The notes under the pieces: generated by a model
The model's database searches: none
What the model was told of the DNA's origin: nothing
What the model saw: the letters and a program-made list of their open reading frames with translations, nothing else
NCBI GenBank assembly: GCA_031216915.1
Contig: CM062292.1
Coordinates: 206,233,262 to 206,297,261 of the forward strand
Reading direction: 5' to 3'
Source: Pictodentalium vernedei
Lineage: Eukaryota; Mollusca; Scaphopoda; Dentaliida; Dentaliidae
Length of the DNA stretch: 64,000 nucleotides
Position numbers and translations under genes: made by a program
Part shown: positions 44,739 through 53,611 of the stretch, one piece after another
How the letters are laid out: each line of letters starts with the position of its first letter
Numbering within the stretch: the stretch's first letter is position 1

Positions 44739-45405
44739 CAGGGAATGTCGAGTACATGTCACTGAACGATTAGACAAAAGTCCCCTAAAATCCCAGTTGA
44801 GCTTTTTTTTCTACAGCCTTTTTTCGAAAACGCGTTTGAAAAAAATCAAAAAAAAATCGCACGAACTTTGTAACCTCGAATTGATCCAACTGTATTTTTT
44901 GTTTACACGTATTTCGAGCTACATAATGTCTAATATACATTTACCTAGAGGAAAATGTGCCTTCTGTGACAATTTCTGCGAAAAATTATTGAAAATTCAC
45001 AAAAAACTATCGGATTTACGCAAAAAATGACGATTTTCCTAACGGATTTGCCCAAAGGGTCGTAGTACAGAACGGGATGTTAGTTGGACAGACGATAAAA
45101 AATCCATCACCATTTGAAGACTTTTATCATTGCTTACAAAATAGACATTATGGAAGACCCCCTCTGCTTCTGGCCGAGTTCCCCTTTTGGCATAAAATTC
45201 GTCAGCATGAGAACTCAACTATTTTCGGGCTTGGGACCGAACAGACACGTCTGTGTCTGGCAGCATTAGATCAATAAATAATATTTACAGAATGTACAAA
45301 AATCAATAAATAATATTTAAAGAATGTACAAATCAATCAACATGGATTAAGTTACATTGACTATTATCAATGCTATATACAGAAATGACATGACCTATAT
45401 ACATA
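44739..45405. other. Downstream non-coding part of the TIR element
   Basis: Holds the inner part of the left inverted repeat, an AT-rich stretch and a 37-bp tandem duplication (CAATAAATAATATTTA at about 45270 and 45304). A plus-strand 66-codon frame (45077-45277) has no recognisable motif. Confidence 0.5.
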
Positions 45406-47163
45406 TTATTCATCGAACTCAGAAATTTCCGACAGGACAGTGTTTCTGTGGTTGTTACAAGAATCCGAACTGCAATTACACAAACCTGAGCAAGAGAGTC
45501 CTGCCTTCTTACACCCACACCTTTTTGTACAAGCACTCTTGCAACCACAACTGATCAGATTCAGTAGGTTATCCGGGGCACATGGCTTTGTGGCTGCAGT
45601 CGGTACAAGAAGTCCATTGTCTAGCGACCACCCCCAATCCGTCGGAGGAAGTGAAGTGCCCAGCCATTGTTGGACCTGGAGATAACATCTGTAGACATGT
45701 TGTTGTGCAGCATCGCTGCTTGGTGGGAGTGAGGCTAGGTCGATGGGTTTATTCAGTTTAGATTTTGCTACATAACGCTTGTAAGTGACATATCTATATT
45801 GGTCGAGAGAGGAAACAGTTTTACTCCCGTATAAGATCAGGAGAAGTTGTTCCCCGGCAGCGGCTACTGCACTTGGTGTACTGTCATCCGCCAAAATTGT
45901 GTTGACATACTGTTGTGAGTCGCTAGTAACATCGGAGACAATTGTACTGAATACTTTCTTCTTACCAACTCGAAAGAGTGCAGAAGTAGTGTCACAACCA
46001 CTTATAGAATGTGCTACAAGGAGGTTGCTTCTGTGGTCACCCATTTTGGTTGCTATTTCACTAACTGAAACTAGTAAGTTTGGGGTAATGGAATACATCA
46101 TGTGAATATTACATCCCGGTTGAACTCGAGAGGTAAGAATGACTAACAAGTCTGTGTCTGTTCCCACAACGACAACATTGTTGTCATCTTGAGCGATGTC
46201 AAGTGCAGTTTCGGCTATCAGTACATCAGCATCAGCCTCGGCCTGCTTGGACTGAATATTGATAGCAGATAGCTCCTGCATTAGAAGATCGATCAGTTGG
46301 GTTTTGTTCTTGGCATTTGCAAGGAAATCGGATTGGGGTGCGGTGGCTGGTAACTCGGGTGAGATATTGATATCAATGGAATACCTGTCTTTAGATCTAC
46401 GGGCTTGTTCCATGCCCTTTGTCGACATTGTACAAGCATAACCATCAAAAACAACCACGACGTTCGCCCCAAAATGTCTCACTAGATAATTGGAATATGA
46501 TGTACATATGCCCTTATATGACGACTGTTTAGGCCATACAACTGCCCTCAATAAAAATCCACCATCTACAACAAACAGAGAATGTTCTGGGATTTTAGTT
46601 TGCTCGGAACCGTATGTTTTGAGGATCTTACCGAGCGTGCTTTTCTGTGTCTTCCTCATTCCAGCAGAATCAAACAATGCTGGTGGGTTCGGGGCGAGTT
46701 CATATTTGAGATACTCTTCCATCTCTGCTTGTGACTGAATAACACATGTGATGCGGTTGAACAGAATTGTGGGGTCAATCACTACCTTACTTCCACGGAC
46801 TTTGATGCTATTTGCCATCGATGCGAAAGACTTCACAGTGTCAACACGTCGTAGTTTGATACTGTTGAACGTTTTGCTTACAACATTCGATACGCAACAT
46901 TCACCAATTTTGCGAACTTGGTCACAGTTCACAGTTTCGTCGGCCACAAGCCCGGTCGCTATAGAGACTAATTGTAGTGGATCTCTATTCTGAAAGGGGG
47001 AATGCACTCTGAGCCAGTTCAATAATTTGGTGATATCATTGGCATCAGTCAATTGTGAACTTTGACGGAGATCCCGATGTTGTTCGCCATGACCAGTGTG
47101 AACATGAACAAAATTTTCGAGAGCATTACATATCGGAAGGCAAAGAGGTAGTCCATGTCCCAT
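45406..47163 (-). CDS. FEN1/XPG-like PIN nuclease with C-terminal CXC domain (TIR element, ORF B)
   Basis: This frame encodes 585 residues. Residues 195-400 carry the acidic set of the FEN1/XPG/EXO1 5'-nuclease branch of the PIN fold: VVDGG (Asp200), VVVVFDGY (Asp240), AEADAD (Glu309, Asp311, Asp313), VVGTDTDLL (Asp336, Asp338) and SISGCDTTS (Asp391). In FEN1 these residues bind two metal ions and cut flapped DNA. The C-terminus (539-569) has nine cysteines as CGCKSACTKRCGCKKAGLSC then CNC and C, a tesmin/MSL2-like CXC pattern that binds DNA through zinc. The first 37 codons overlap the end of ORF A in another frame, and the ATG lies within that overlap. In ORF A's frame the protein text before the overlap (ITDSSVAKW) flows naturally into GHGLPLCLPICNALENF of this ORF, so one fused protein is likely. 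Confidence 0.8.
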   Translation of the reverse strand: MGHGLPLCLPICNALENFVHVHTGHGEQHRDLRQSSQLTDANDITKLLNWLRVHSPFQNRDPLQLVSIATGLVADETVNCDQVRKIGECCVSNVVSKTFNSIKLRRVDTVKSFASMANSIKVRGSKVVIDPTILFNRITCVIQSQAEMEEYLKYELAPNPPALFDSAGMRKTQKSTLGKILKTYGSEQTKIPEHSLFVVDGGFLLRAVVWPKQSSYKGICTSYSNYLVRHFGANVVVVFDGYACTMSTKGMEQARRSKDRYSIDINISPELPATAPQSDFLANAKNKTQLIDLLMQELSAINIQSKQAEADADVLIAETALDIAQDDNNVVVVGTDTDLLVILTSRVQPGCNIHMMYSITPNLLVSVSEIATKMGDHRSNLLVAHSISGCDTTSALFRVGKKKVFSTIVSDVTSDSQQYVNTILADDSTPSAVAAAGEQLLLILYGSKTVSSLDQYRYVTYKRYVAKSKLNKPIDLASLPPSSDAAQQHVYRCYLQVQQWLGTSLPPTDWGWSLDNGLLVPTAATKPCAPDNLLNLISCGCKSACTKRCGCKKAGLSCSGLCNCSSDSCNNHRNTVLSEISEFDE

Positions 47164-49760
47164 TTCGCAACAGAGCTATCGGTTATTCCCCTGCCATGTG
47201 TGAGACCACCAGGGAGCTTGAACATTCTCATTAAACACTGCTCTATGGTCTGATCAGAATATATCCCGTCCCAGAATTTATCTGAGCGCCTTATGGTAAA
47301 GTAACCTTTCTCAGTGAACAACTTCAAATCATCCTGTTGCATTATTTCTGTTAGCTCATCCATCTGCTGCAAATAGAGATGAGAACTTTTTGCGTATGCA
47401 AAATGACCACCTGCGTTAAATACTGGAATCATATTGCGAACACAATATGTGTGGAGTTCCCAGTCGCCTGTGCGCTCTGCTCTCAAGAACAACTGGAGAA
47501 GACCTATTTGCTCGTAGTATTGTACCCAAACGGACGCATTCTGGAGCAGTTCGTGTAATTTTGACAGTAGATGGTTGACACTTTCTTGATTGACAGCGTC
47601 AGCTGTTGTACAGTCACCTCTGGCAAGTCCACAGAATATTTCATTGACTTCTGTGCAGTCTATGTTATCTAGTGTTCGGCTTTCTTCAAACACAAGTTTT
47701 GTAATGGCAATTTGTGTTAGCAAATGGGCACGAACTGCTCTTGAATATGCATGACCACTGATCAAATGATGGATTGACCCACCAGCATAAACAGTCCCCC
47801 AAAGTTCATCCAAGCCGCTACCAGCCATGATCGAACCAATTGCCCCTAAATATGACATAATCATATGGAAGCCGCCGAGTCTAACGAAAACTTTTGTCAA
47901 CTTATCTGACGAAGACACAATCTCCACTGCTTTGATATAAAGTGGTTGGTCAAACGTCACTGGACAAACGTTCAGTCCCTGTTTCTCACATTCAGTTTGT
48001 GAAAACATGAGAGCAGTGTAAATTGTGCTCGGGTTGGATGGATCAAAATTAATAAAGGGAAGTATCTCGACATCACTTGTTTCATAATCATCTGATGATG
48101 TGACAATGTGCATATATCCAGCCCAAGATGGGCAAGGTACTCTCAGTACATGCGTCAAAGACCAAAGACTGTCGACTGTTTTTGCGAGTTTCAAATTTTT
48201 CGGATCAGATTCACCCCAAGTTGATAAATCCTTCATCACAATTTCGTCAAGACCCGATTTGCTTGGTTTACTGTAACCTTTCAAAGGGATGTACCCGAAT
48301 TCACCAGAGCCAATATTCGAATGATCACCAGTTAGTCGTTTTATCGGAGACTCTTCTGTGTGATCTCTGCTTGGAGTTATACAGGCGATGCCTCCCATAC
48401 TATGGAAAGTATTCTTGCCATCTAGCGTGCGCACATTACAATCGGCGTTATCGAAAACGAATTGTGTGAAGTTCGCAAGTCTAGGCGACGGACCTTTGCT
48501 TATCATGACAGAATGAACGTATTGTTGAACTTCCCGGTAGCTAGAAGAGAACATTAGTCCATTCAGAATGTCGATCAATTCCCGAGATGCGAATTTCCTA
48601 TGTATGTAAACTGCTACCGACAATAATACTGGTGACAAGAATGAACGGGGCCGACAAGAACTTATTAGAGACTGACCTATGGCTGTCACGCGTCTCTGGT
48701 TGGCTTGGATGTTTTGCCCACGCTGCGACGGAGCAACAATCCCTTGTAACAGGGTTTGGAGTGTATCGGGTAGTAGATCACTAGATACAGATAACGAATC
48801 GGGTTTGGGATAAACGTCACACTCGTAAATGGCTGACCGAATATCATCGCGGACTATAGCCGATGCTTTCTTGACGATGCGCATACGTTCATCAGTTTCA
48901 TTGGTACATTTGTCTGAGTACCACGAATCATATAGTATTTTGTCTGATGAATCTCTGAATGTGACAACATTTTTTAGGGACCTCAGTGTTGTAATAGAGA
49001 TTCTACTACCGAAATGCTCAAGCAGTTTGGTTTTAAGATGTTTAATTGTGTAACCGACTTCGTCACCAAGATACGATTCAAACGTCTCTGCCAATTCGCT
49101 CAAGGAAAACTGACACTCATCGCTGTTCTCCATAAAGGTACACAATTCATGGAATGCAAGTGCTTTCTTGTCTGCAACAGGCCTACCCCGTGAAAGAGTT
49201 CGCTCAGGCTTATCTCTGACAAATCCTGTCCAGCAATCATGGTGATACCGACCTTCCTCGGCCACTAGATCGACAGCACGACCGATCCGAGTAAGTACAG
49301 ACTCACCCCATTCATCACTACGTTTCAAACAACGGGTTCTGATACTATCAACAAAAGTCAATGTTTCAACGGTGTGGACTTCTCTTCTACGTTGAACGGG
49401 TATATGAGTTTGTTTGTCGGCGGATTCTCCACAGAACAGACAATGGAGTTTAAAATTGAAAGCATCTTGATCAGAGCGCAATTTTTTTGTCATAGATGGA
49501 CCAGCTTCGTCAGATTCAGCTGCATCTAGAGGCATTCTCTTACTTTTTCTTACAGAACTTTCCCGTGTATAATTCTTGTAGCAGAATTTGTGAATTTTCT
49601 CACCAACTGTGGGTTTCTTCGAACCGGCAAAAAGATTATCGCCAAGCTCGACGCTTACAGCAACCAACTTTTCTATACCCCGCTCACCAAGTGTAGTTAT
49701 TCCGGACGAGCCGGTCAACTCATCGTTACATTTGATACATTTATCCATTGCCAAAGTCAC
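47049..49760 (-). CDS. Large zinc-finger protein of the TIR element (ORF A)
   Basis: The 903-residue frame starts MTLAMDKC; an alternative start at Met5 is equally possible. Two C-x2-C...H-x2-C fingers lie at Cys8, Cys11, His57, Cys60 and at Cys107, Cys110, His173, Cys176. A basic patch RKSKR (71-75) could be a nuclear signal. Residues 200-900 are a largely helical region without a known catalytic motif, including MIMSYLGAIGSIMAGSGLDE and GHAYSRAVRAHLL. The sequence recalls a large family of uncharacterised proteins in cnidarian and mollusc genomes. About 37 codons before its stop the coherent sequence shifts into ORF B's frame; the last residues (DYLFAFRYVMLSKILFMF) look like out-of-frame readout. 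A one-base deletion or -1 frameshifting would fuse A and B into about 1450 residues. Confidence 0.75.
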   Translation of the reverse strand: MTLAMDKCIKCNDELTGSSGITTLGERGIEKLVAVSVELGDNLFAGSKKPTVGEKIHKFCYKNYTRESSVRKSKRMPLDAAESDEAGPSMTKKLRSDQDAFNFKLHCLFCGESADKQTHIPVQRRREVHTVETLTFVDSIRTRCLKRSDEWGESVLTRIGRAVDLVAEEGRYHHDCWTGFVRDKPERTLSRGRPVADKKALAFHELCTFMENSDECQFSLSELAETFESYLGDEVGYTIKHLKTKLLEHFGSRISITTLRSLKNVVTFRDSSDKILYDSWYSDKCTNETDERMRIVKKASAIVRDDIRSAIYECDVYPKPDSLSVSSDLLPDTLQTLLQGIVAPSQRGQNIQANQRRVTAIGQSLISSCRPRSFLSPVLLSVAVYIHRKFASRELIDILNGLMFSSSYREVQQYVHSVMISKGPSPRLANFTQFVFDNADCNVRTLDGKNTFHSMGGIACITPSRDHTEESPIKRLTGDHSNIGSGEFGYIPLKGYSKPSKSGLDEIVMKDLSTWGESDPKNLKLAKTVDSLWSLTHVLRVPCPSWAGYMHIVTSSDDYETSDVEILPFINFDPSNPSTIYTALMFSQTECEKQGLNVCPVTFDQPLYIKAVEIVSSSDKLTKVFVRLGGFHMIMSYLGAIGSIMAGSGLDELWGTVYAGGSIHHLISGHAYSRAVRAHLLTQIAITKLVFEESRTLDNIDCTEVNEIFCGLARGDCTTADAVNQESVNHLLSKLHELLQNASVWVQYYEQIGLLQLFLRAERTGDWELHTYCVRNMIPVFNAGGHFAYAKSSHLYLQQMDELTEIMQQDDLKLFTEKGYFTIRRSDKFWDGIYSDQTIEQCLMRMFKLPGGLTHGRGITDSSVAKWDMDYLFAFRYVMLSKILFMFTLVMANNIGISVKVHN

Positions 49761-50853
49761 AACAGAAAAAAGATGATAGACACAATAAACTCAAGTACAA
49801 TACCACAGAACAGATATCAATGTGCGGATCTGCTTCGTTGTCACCGTAAGGTATCAACAGGTAACGCTAAGTGATATGCCAACAACATAACTGATCAGTT
49901 CTACAAATAACACAAGACTCTAATAATCAACAACAGGCAAAATTACATATATATCTATCAAGGGATCATTGGTTTCAATATCTAGGCATCAAATGCGGAG
50001 TGTCCAATACTGAACAGAGCAAATTGTGCAATGGACAGACCTGGAATGCGGAATTAAACAGCGTTTCCTGATGAAAGTCGTTCAAGGCTATTTTGCATCA
50101 AATTAAAGAGCGTTGTCTATACATAAAGACCTGGAATGCGGAATTAAACAGCGTTTCCTGGTGAAAGTCGTTCAAGGCTATTTTGCATCAAATTAAAGAG
50201 CGTTGTCTGTACAATACAAATTTGTTTATGAGTACACATCAAGGGCGTGCACACATTACATGCCAATGCATCTTGAGTGTAGGCTAACACCACATTATGT
50301 GATTTAATCGAACATGGAAATTGAAACAATGATGCTATAATACGGTATTTGAATGAGAAAAGTCGATGCCGTTTGAATTTGAGTTTAGGGGGTATGGTTA
50401 ATATTTCACACGTTTCACCAGTTCATTATGGAATAAATGACTATTGTTATATATCATTATAAAGCCACTGCTTTTCTGCAATTTTTGATATATAATTTAA
50501 CTCCCAAAGTAGTCGTAGATTTGATTTAATGGACGTTGTGTACCGTTGTGTGTATGAAAACAATAAAACAATTTTCGTAATTTTGTACATTTTCGTGAAT
50601 ATTTCACCATTGAGTGTGAGGATTGGTACAAAGTTGGCATTTTCTGTTGGGAATATGTATTCTCAATATAATTCAGCACGATATTTATGATTCTCACCCT
50701 ACTAAGGCGAATAAGAATGAGAAATATGGAGCTGGGTCGAATTTTTTTTTAAATTTTTTTTTTCATCAAAAAAACGCTATAACTAAAAAAGTTCAACTCG
50801 GATTCGCGGGGACTTTTCACACTTTATCCGCAATGTGTGTCCCGGAAACATAT
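49761..50853 (-). promoter_or_regulatory. Upstream non-coding region of the TIR element
   Basis: About 1.1 kb lies between the ORF A start and the right inverted repeat, with no ORF that continues the protein. It contains a 90-bp tandem duplication at 50038-50217 (GACCTGGAATGCGGAATTAA at 50038 and 50128, one clear mismatch near the start). It should contain the promoter, but I see no definite TATA box. Confidence 0.4.
50038..50217. repeat. 90-bp tandem duplication upstream of ORF A
   Basis: Two nearly identical 90-base units contain AACAGCGTTTCCTG, GTGAAAGTCGTTCAAGGCTA/ATGAAAGTCGTTCAAGGCTA and TTAAAGAGCGTTGTCT. Confidence 0.9.
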
Positions 50854-50883
50854 AAAAAAATCAGCTTTCTCCGATTTTTTTCC
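50854..50883. repeat. Right terminal inverted repeat
   Basis: Thirty bases ending GCTTTCTCCGATTTTTTTCC; exact inverse of 44709-44738. Confidence 0.9.
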
Positions 50884-52470
50884 TTACTTTCTCATTTTTA
50901 TGTCTAATGTGCCTGGACTATTAACGTCCTTCACTTTCCGAATGGTTTCGTTGATGATGCTCGGGGTTCTCCTCTCAGCCTGAGGGAGTTTTTGCGAAAA
51001 GTTTAGTTCAGCGAAATAAATTTTTGCTGATCTAAACTTGACCCTGATATCGCTAGGCATATTCTGCAACTGTTTAACTACGAGAACAGAATTATCATTC
51101 CGAGAATTCACGCGAATATTTAATAATACTTTTTGAGGACTGGACTGGCCCCTGTGCCCTTTAAACATAGTCGACACTGATTGAATTTGGCACCGGGGTA
51201 ACACTCCACCTGGATGTCCGGGTGGGGATTTCGATCAATGCATCATAAATTTGAACTTCCAATCATAAGGATCTTTTTACAAACATCGGGGAGGCACCAA
51301 TTCCTTTTGTCAAAATTAACTCTGCTTTTATGCCGAAACTGGGGGAATTTAGAATCAAATGAGCAGCCCGAGTTGCGGCACGGTGATTTGACTTTCTCTG
51401 AGTACGATATACCTGGTTGAACCACACTAGAGGTAGGAGAAGGTGGAGAAGAAACAGAAGCGGGGGAGTAAACAGAAGCAGGAGAGGAAACAGAAGGAAA
51501 AGCAGAGGAAGCAGGAGGAGTTCTAGTGAGAGCACTAGGAGAACCGGAGAAGAAAGGCGGAGGAGGAGTAGGAGGTAGAAGAGCAAGACGAGGCGTGACA
51601 TCGTTACTCAATTTGCGAGCATCTCCAGTCACAATATGGTCCGGAGCTGTTTGCAAATTGAGGCGCTTACTCTGAGAGAAAGCAGGAGAAGAAGAAGGAA
51701 AAAAGGAGGGGGAAGTACTTTGCCTTGATCTTTTCTTATTATGCTTTTCGCATTGGGGTAGAGGGACAACACGGCCGGTGTTTGCTTGCTCCCTCCCGTA
51801 TTGTTCCTTACTCCAGACGCTGGGCGAAGTTCCGAAATATAAGACTCATAGGCCGAAATCGTCTTATCTGTCAACTTATTTTTAAAGAGTTTTTGAGCCA
51901 ATATCAAGGCACGCGTCGAAGCGCTGTTGAAGTCTATTTTTTCAAGTCCAGGAGGGGGTCGCATAGTCAAAGTTATCTTAGACTTCCACTGGTTTAAATA
52001 TACCTTATAATGCTCAGTTAAAGCGTTTAACGTTTGGTTGGCCTATCCCACACTAATCTGTCGAAAAACAGAAAAATGTGTGGAAAGCCACCTAACTCAA
52101 CTACTTTCATCTCCAACTGTTTCGGGAAATCACGATTTACCAAAAGGTGCTCTAAGAGCCCAACGTGGTGCAAACACTGAAGCACCTGAAACAGAGCCTT
52201 GACCAGCCTAGAGTGATCCTGGAACGATTGTTCCTGGCCATTTCCGGACTGGGCAACAGTCTGCTTCTGATTCCTCTGTCATGTTCTTGCCATTGTTGAA
52301 TCCAGTAGATGAACTAAGTATAAATAAAATATAAAGTGATGAAATAAATAAAACTGGAAAACTAGATATTACCGATTCAAGAAGATACCTGGCTTGGTTA
52401 TGTCCTTCTGAAATGGTAGAAAATCCGTCTGTCTCGACGCGTTTCGCTTGATTTAGCTTCTTCAAAGAGA
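50884..52470 (-). pseudogene. N-terminal part of the Penelope-like ORF1 (SGNH blocks I and III)
   Basis: The minus strand may start at MKKLNQAKRVETDGFSTISE (52465), then reach GTAATATCT and a TTTATACTTAG acceptor-like site, a possible intron (about 52368-52311). QDHSRLVKALFQVLQCLHHV and MRPPPGLEKIDF (about 51970) follow, then a Pro/Ser-rich linker (51600-51430). KKILMIGSSNL (51270-51240) is SGNH block I. Further on come VLLNIRVNSRND (block III-like) and IYFAELNFSQKLPQAE. It stops at TAA (50884), immediately at the inverted repeat of the insertion. Frameshifts lie near 51970-51650. Catalytic Ser in GSSN is retained; the Asn of block III is in a degenerate context. Confidence 0.55.
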
Positions 52471-53540
52471 CTTTGAGGAAAATGATTCCTACTTTGATGA
52501 TGAATGAAAGGTTTTAGCGCGCCGAAGGTGCGCAGGGACGATGTGGGATTTACAAATCCCTTACGACCCGGTTGGTCTTATTTTATTTCACTTGGATCAC
52601 ACAGGCCTAGTTTCCTATTGCCTCAAATGGGGTCTGAGGGGATACGCACGCGGTTAGAATTCCCGGCAGTTTGCATTGGAGTGATAGATTGTCAATAATC
52701 AATCCCTCAACGCCATTAAGACTATTAGAGAGTGGGCTTTATTCGGTTCCAGCTTGGCGATGGTAGAGGTTTGATTCCCACCATAGTGGCGAGCCAGAAT
52801 ATAATGTTGTGCGATGGCAAATTTAAGGGAAGAATTAAAAAGAAAACCAAACAGCAACGCCGGTTTGGTAGCGGCCCCGGTATATGACCATAGCGGTTAC
52901 AAAAAGGAGTGGAGAAAGCTCCAACAGTTCAGTTTTGAAAAACCGGGAGTCATCCATCAAGCCTTCTGTGAGATAGGATGCCGTATGTGATTATGAGGTA
53001 TCTGGTTATCCCTCGGGAATTCCAAATGACCTCCCCCACCCACCCCCCAAAAAAACCCTAAATATATAACAAAAAAGCCCTTAAAAGGGCTGTTTGCTGG
53101 CAAGATTGTTTCGATCCTTGCCTTGGTCTTATTAAGGTTTTCTGCACATCTTTGCATGAGAATTGTTTCAATCCCTCATAGTTTGTCATTCAGTTTTGGT
53201 CGTGTGTCTGATGAGACAGAAGAGGTAGAAAAGATGGAGAGCTGGAAATTGGAGCAATTCGGTTTTTAATTTACAACTGTTCCGTCCGTGACGACCAGTG
53301 ACATGTGGATGTTGAAGCCAGCATGTTTCCCCGAAATTTATATCTCGGGGAGGGGAGACCCGGCAGCAGGTGGAGATTTTTTCCTCGCTGTTTGCAACTC
53401 CCACTGGTAACAGCGGCAAGCTTTCATGCGTATCATGTCACCTGCTGCCAGTTCATATTTTTTGTCACCGAGTGCCTGGCTCACCCCATCGCAATGATGT
53501 AATCTTTAACCCTTTCGCTGGATACGCCACAAATTATTTA
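52471..53540. other. Unassigned interval between two retroelements
   Basis: It holds a hairpin at about 53077-53094 (AGCCCTTAAAAGGGCT) and GGTTTGATTCCCACC (about 52768), which looks like a pol III B box without an A box at the right distance. It probably includes the 5' region of the Penelope-like element. No gene is supported. Confidence 0.3.
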
Positions 53541-53611
53541 ATTTTCCTATTTAGAACGCGATGCGCATTGAGTTCAATTATTAATTCGCTGCCTTGAAGT
53601 ATATTTAGAGT

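Larger units (their letters stand above)
44709..50883 (-). mobile_element. TIR-bounded element encoding a FEN1/PIN-like nuclease (possible new DNA transposon type)
   Basis: A 30-bp perfect inverted repeat bounds the element (44709-44738 and 50854-50883; core ATCGGAGAAAGCTGATTTTT). Weaker inverted similarity reaches about 115 bp inwards (AAAAGTCCCC, AGTTGAGCTTTT versus AGTTGAACTTTT). Inside are two overlapping minus-strand frames of 903 and 585 codons. Penelope-like ORF1 coding sequence abuts both ends, so the block is an insertion. No clean target duplication is visible; TA on both sides is possible. I see no DDE/D, RNase H, HUH, tyrosine-recombinase or RT signature. Confidence 0.75.
42430..52470 (-). 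mobile_element. Penelope-like element with SGNH-like ORF1, split by a 6.2-kb insertion
   Basis: The minus strand reads an ORF1 with SGNH-hydrolase blocks (52235-50884 and 44708-44575), then a Penelope-type RT (44575-43530) and a GIY-YIG endonuclease (about 42960-42850). The RT frame overlaps the end of ORF1 (44543-44575), supporting one transcription unit. The 44709-50883 element sits inside ORF1. Frameshifts and stops show that this copy is dead. GDSL/SGNH ORFs have been reported in giant Penelope-like terminons of rotifers; an SGNH-like ORF1 in a mollusc Penelope-like element would be less expected. Confidence 0.65.

Noticed and set aside
46748..48469. Plus-strand frames of 60-113 codons across 45.4-49.9 kb
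   Set aside because: All are antisense to the two long frames of the TIR element.
51263..51601. Leu-rich 112-codon minus-strand frame resembling a membrane protein
   Set aside because: It is an out-of-frame reading of the Pro/Ser-rich linker of the Penelope-like ORF1.
52760..52800. tRNA-derived SINE (GGTTTGATTCCCACC as B box)
   Set aside because: No A box at the right distance and no repeated copies; the match is too short.
53195..53235. Hammerhead-ribozyme-like core (CTGATGAG then GAAA)
   Set aside because: Penelope-like elements can carry hammerhead ribozymes, but stem II would have only about two pairs and the other stems are not visible.
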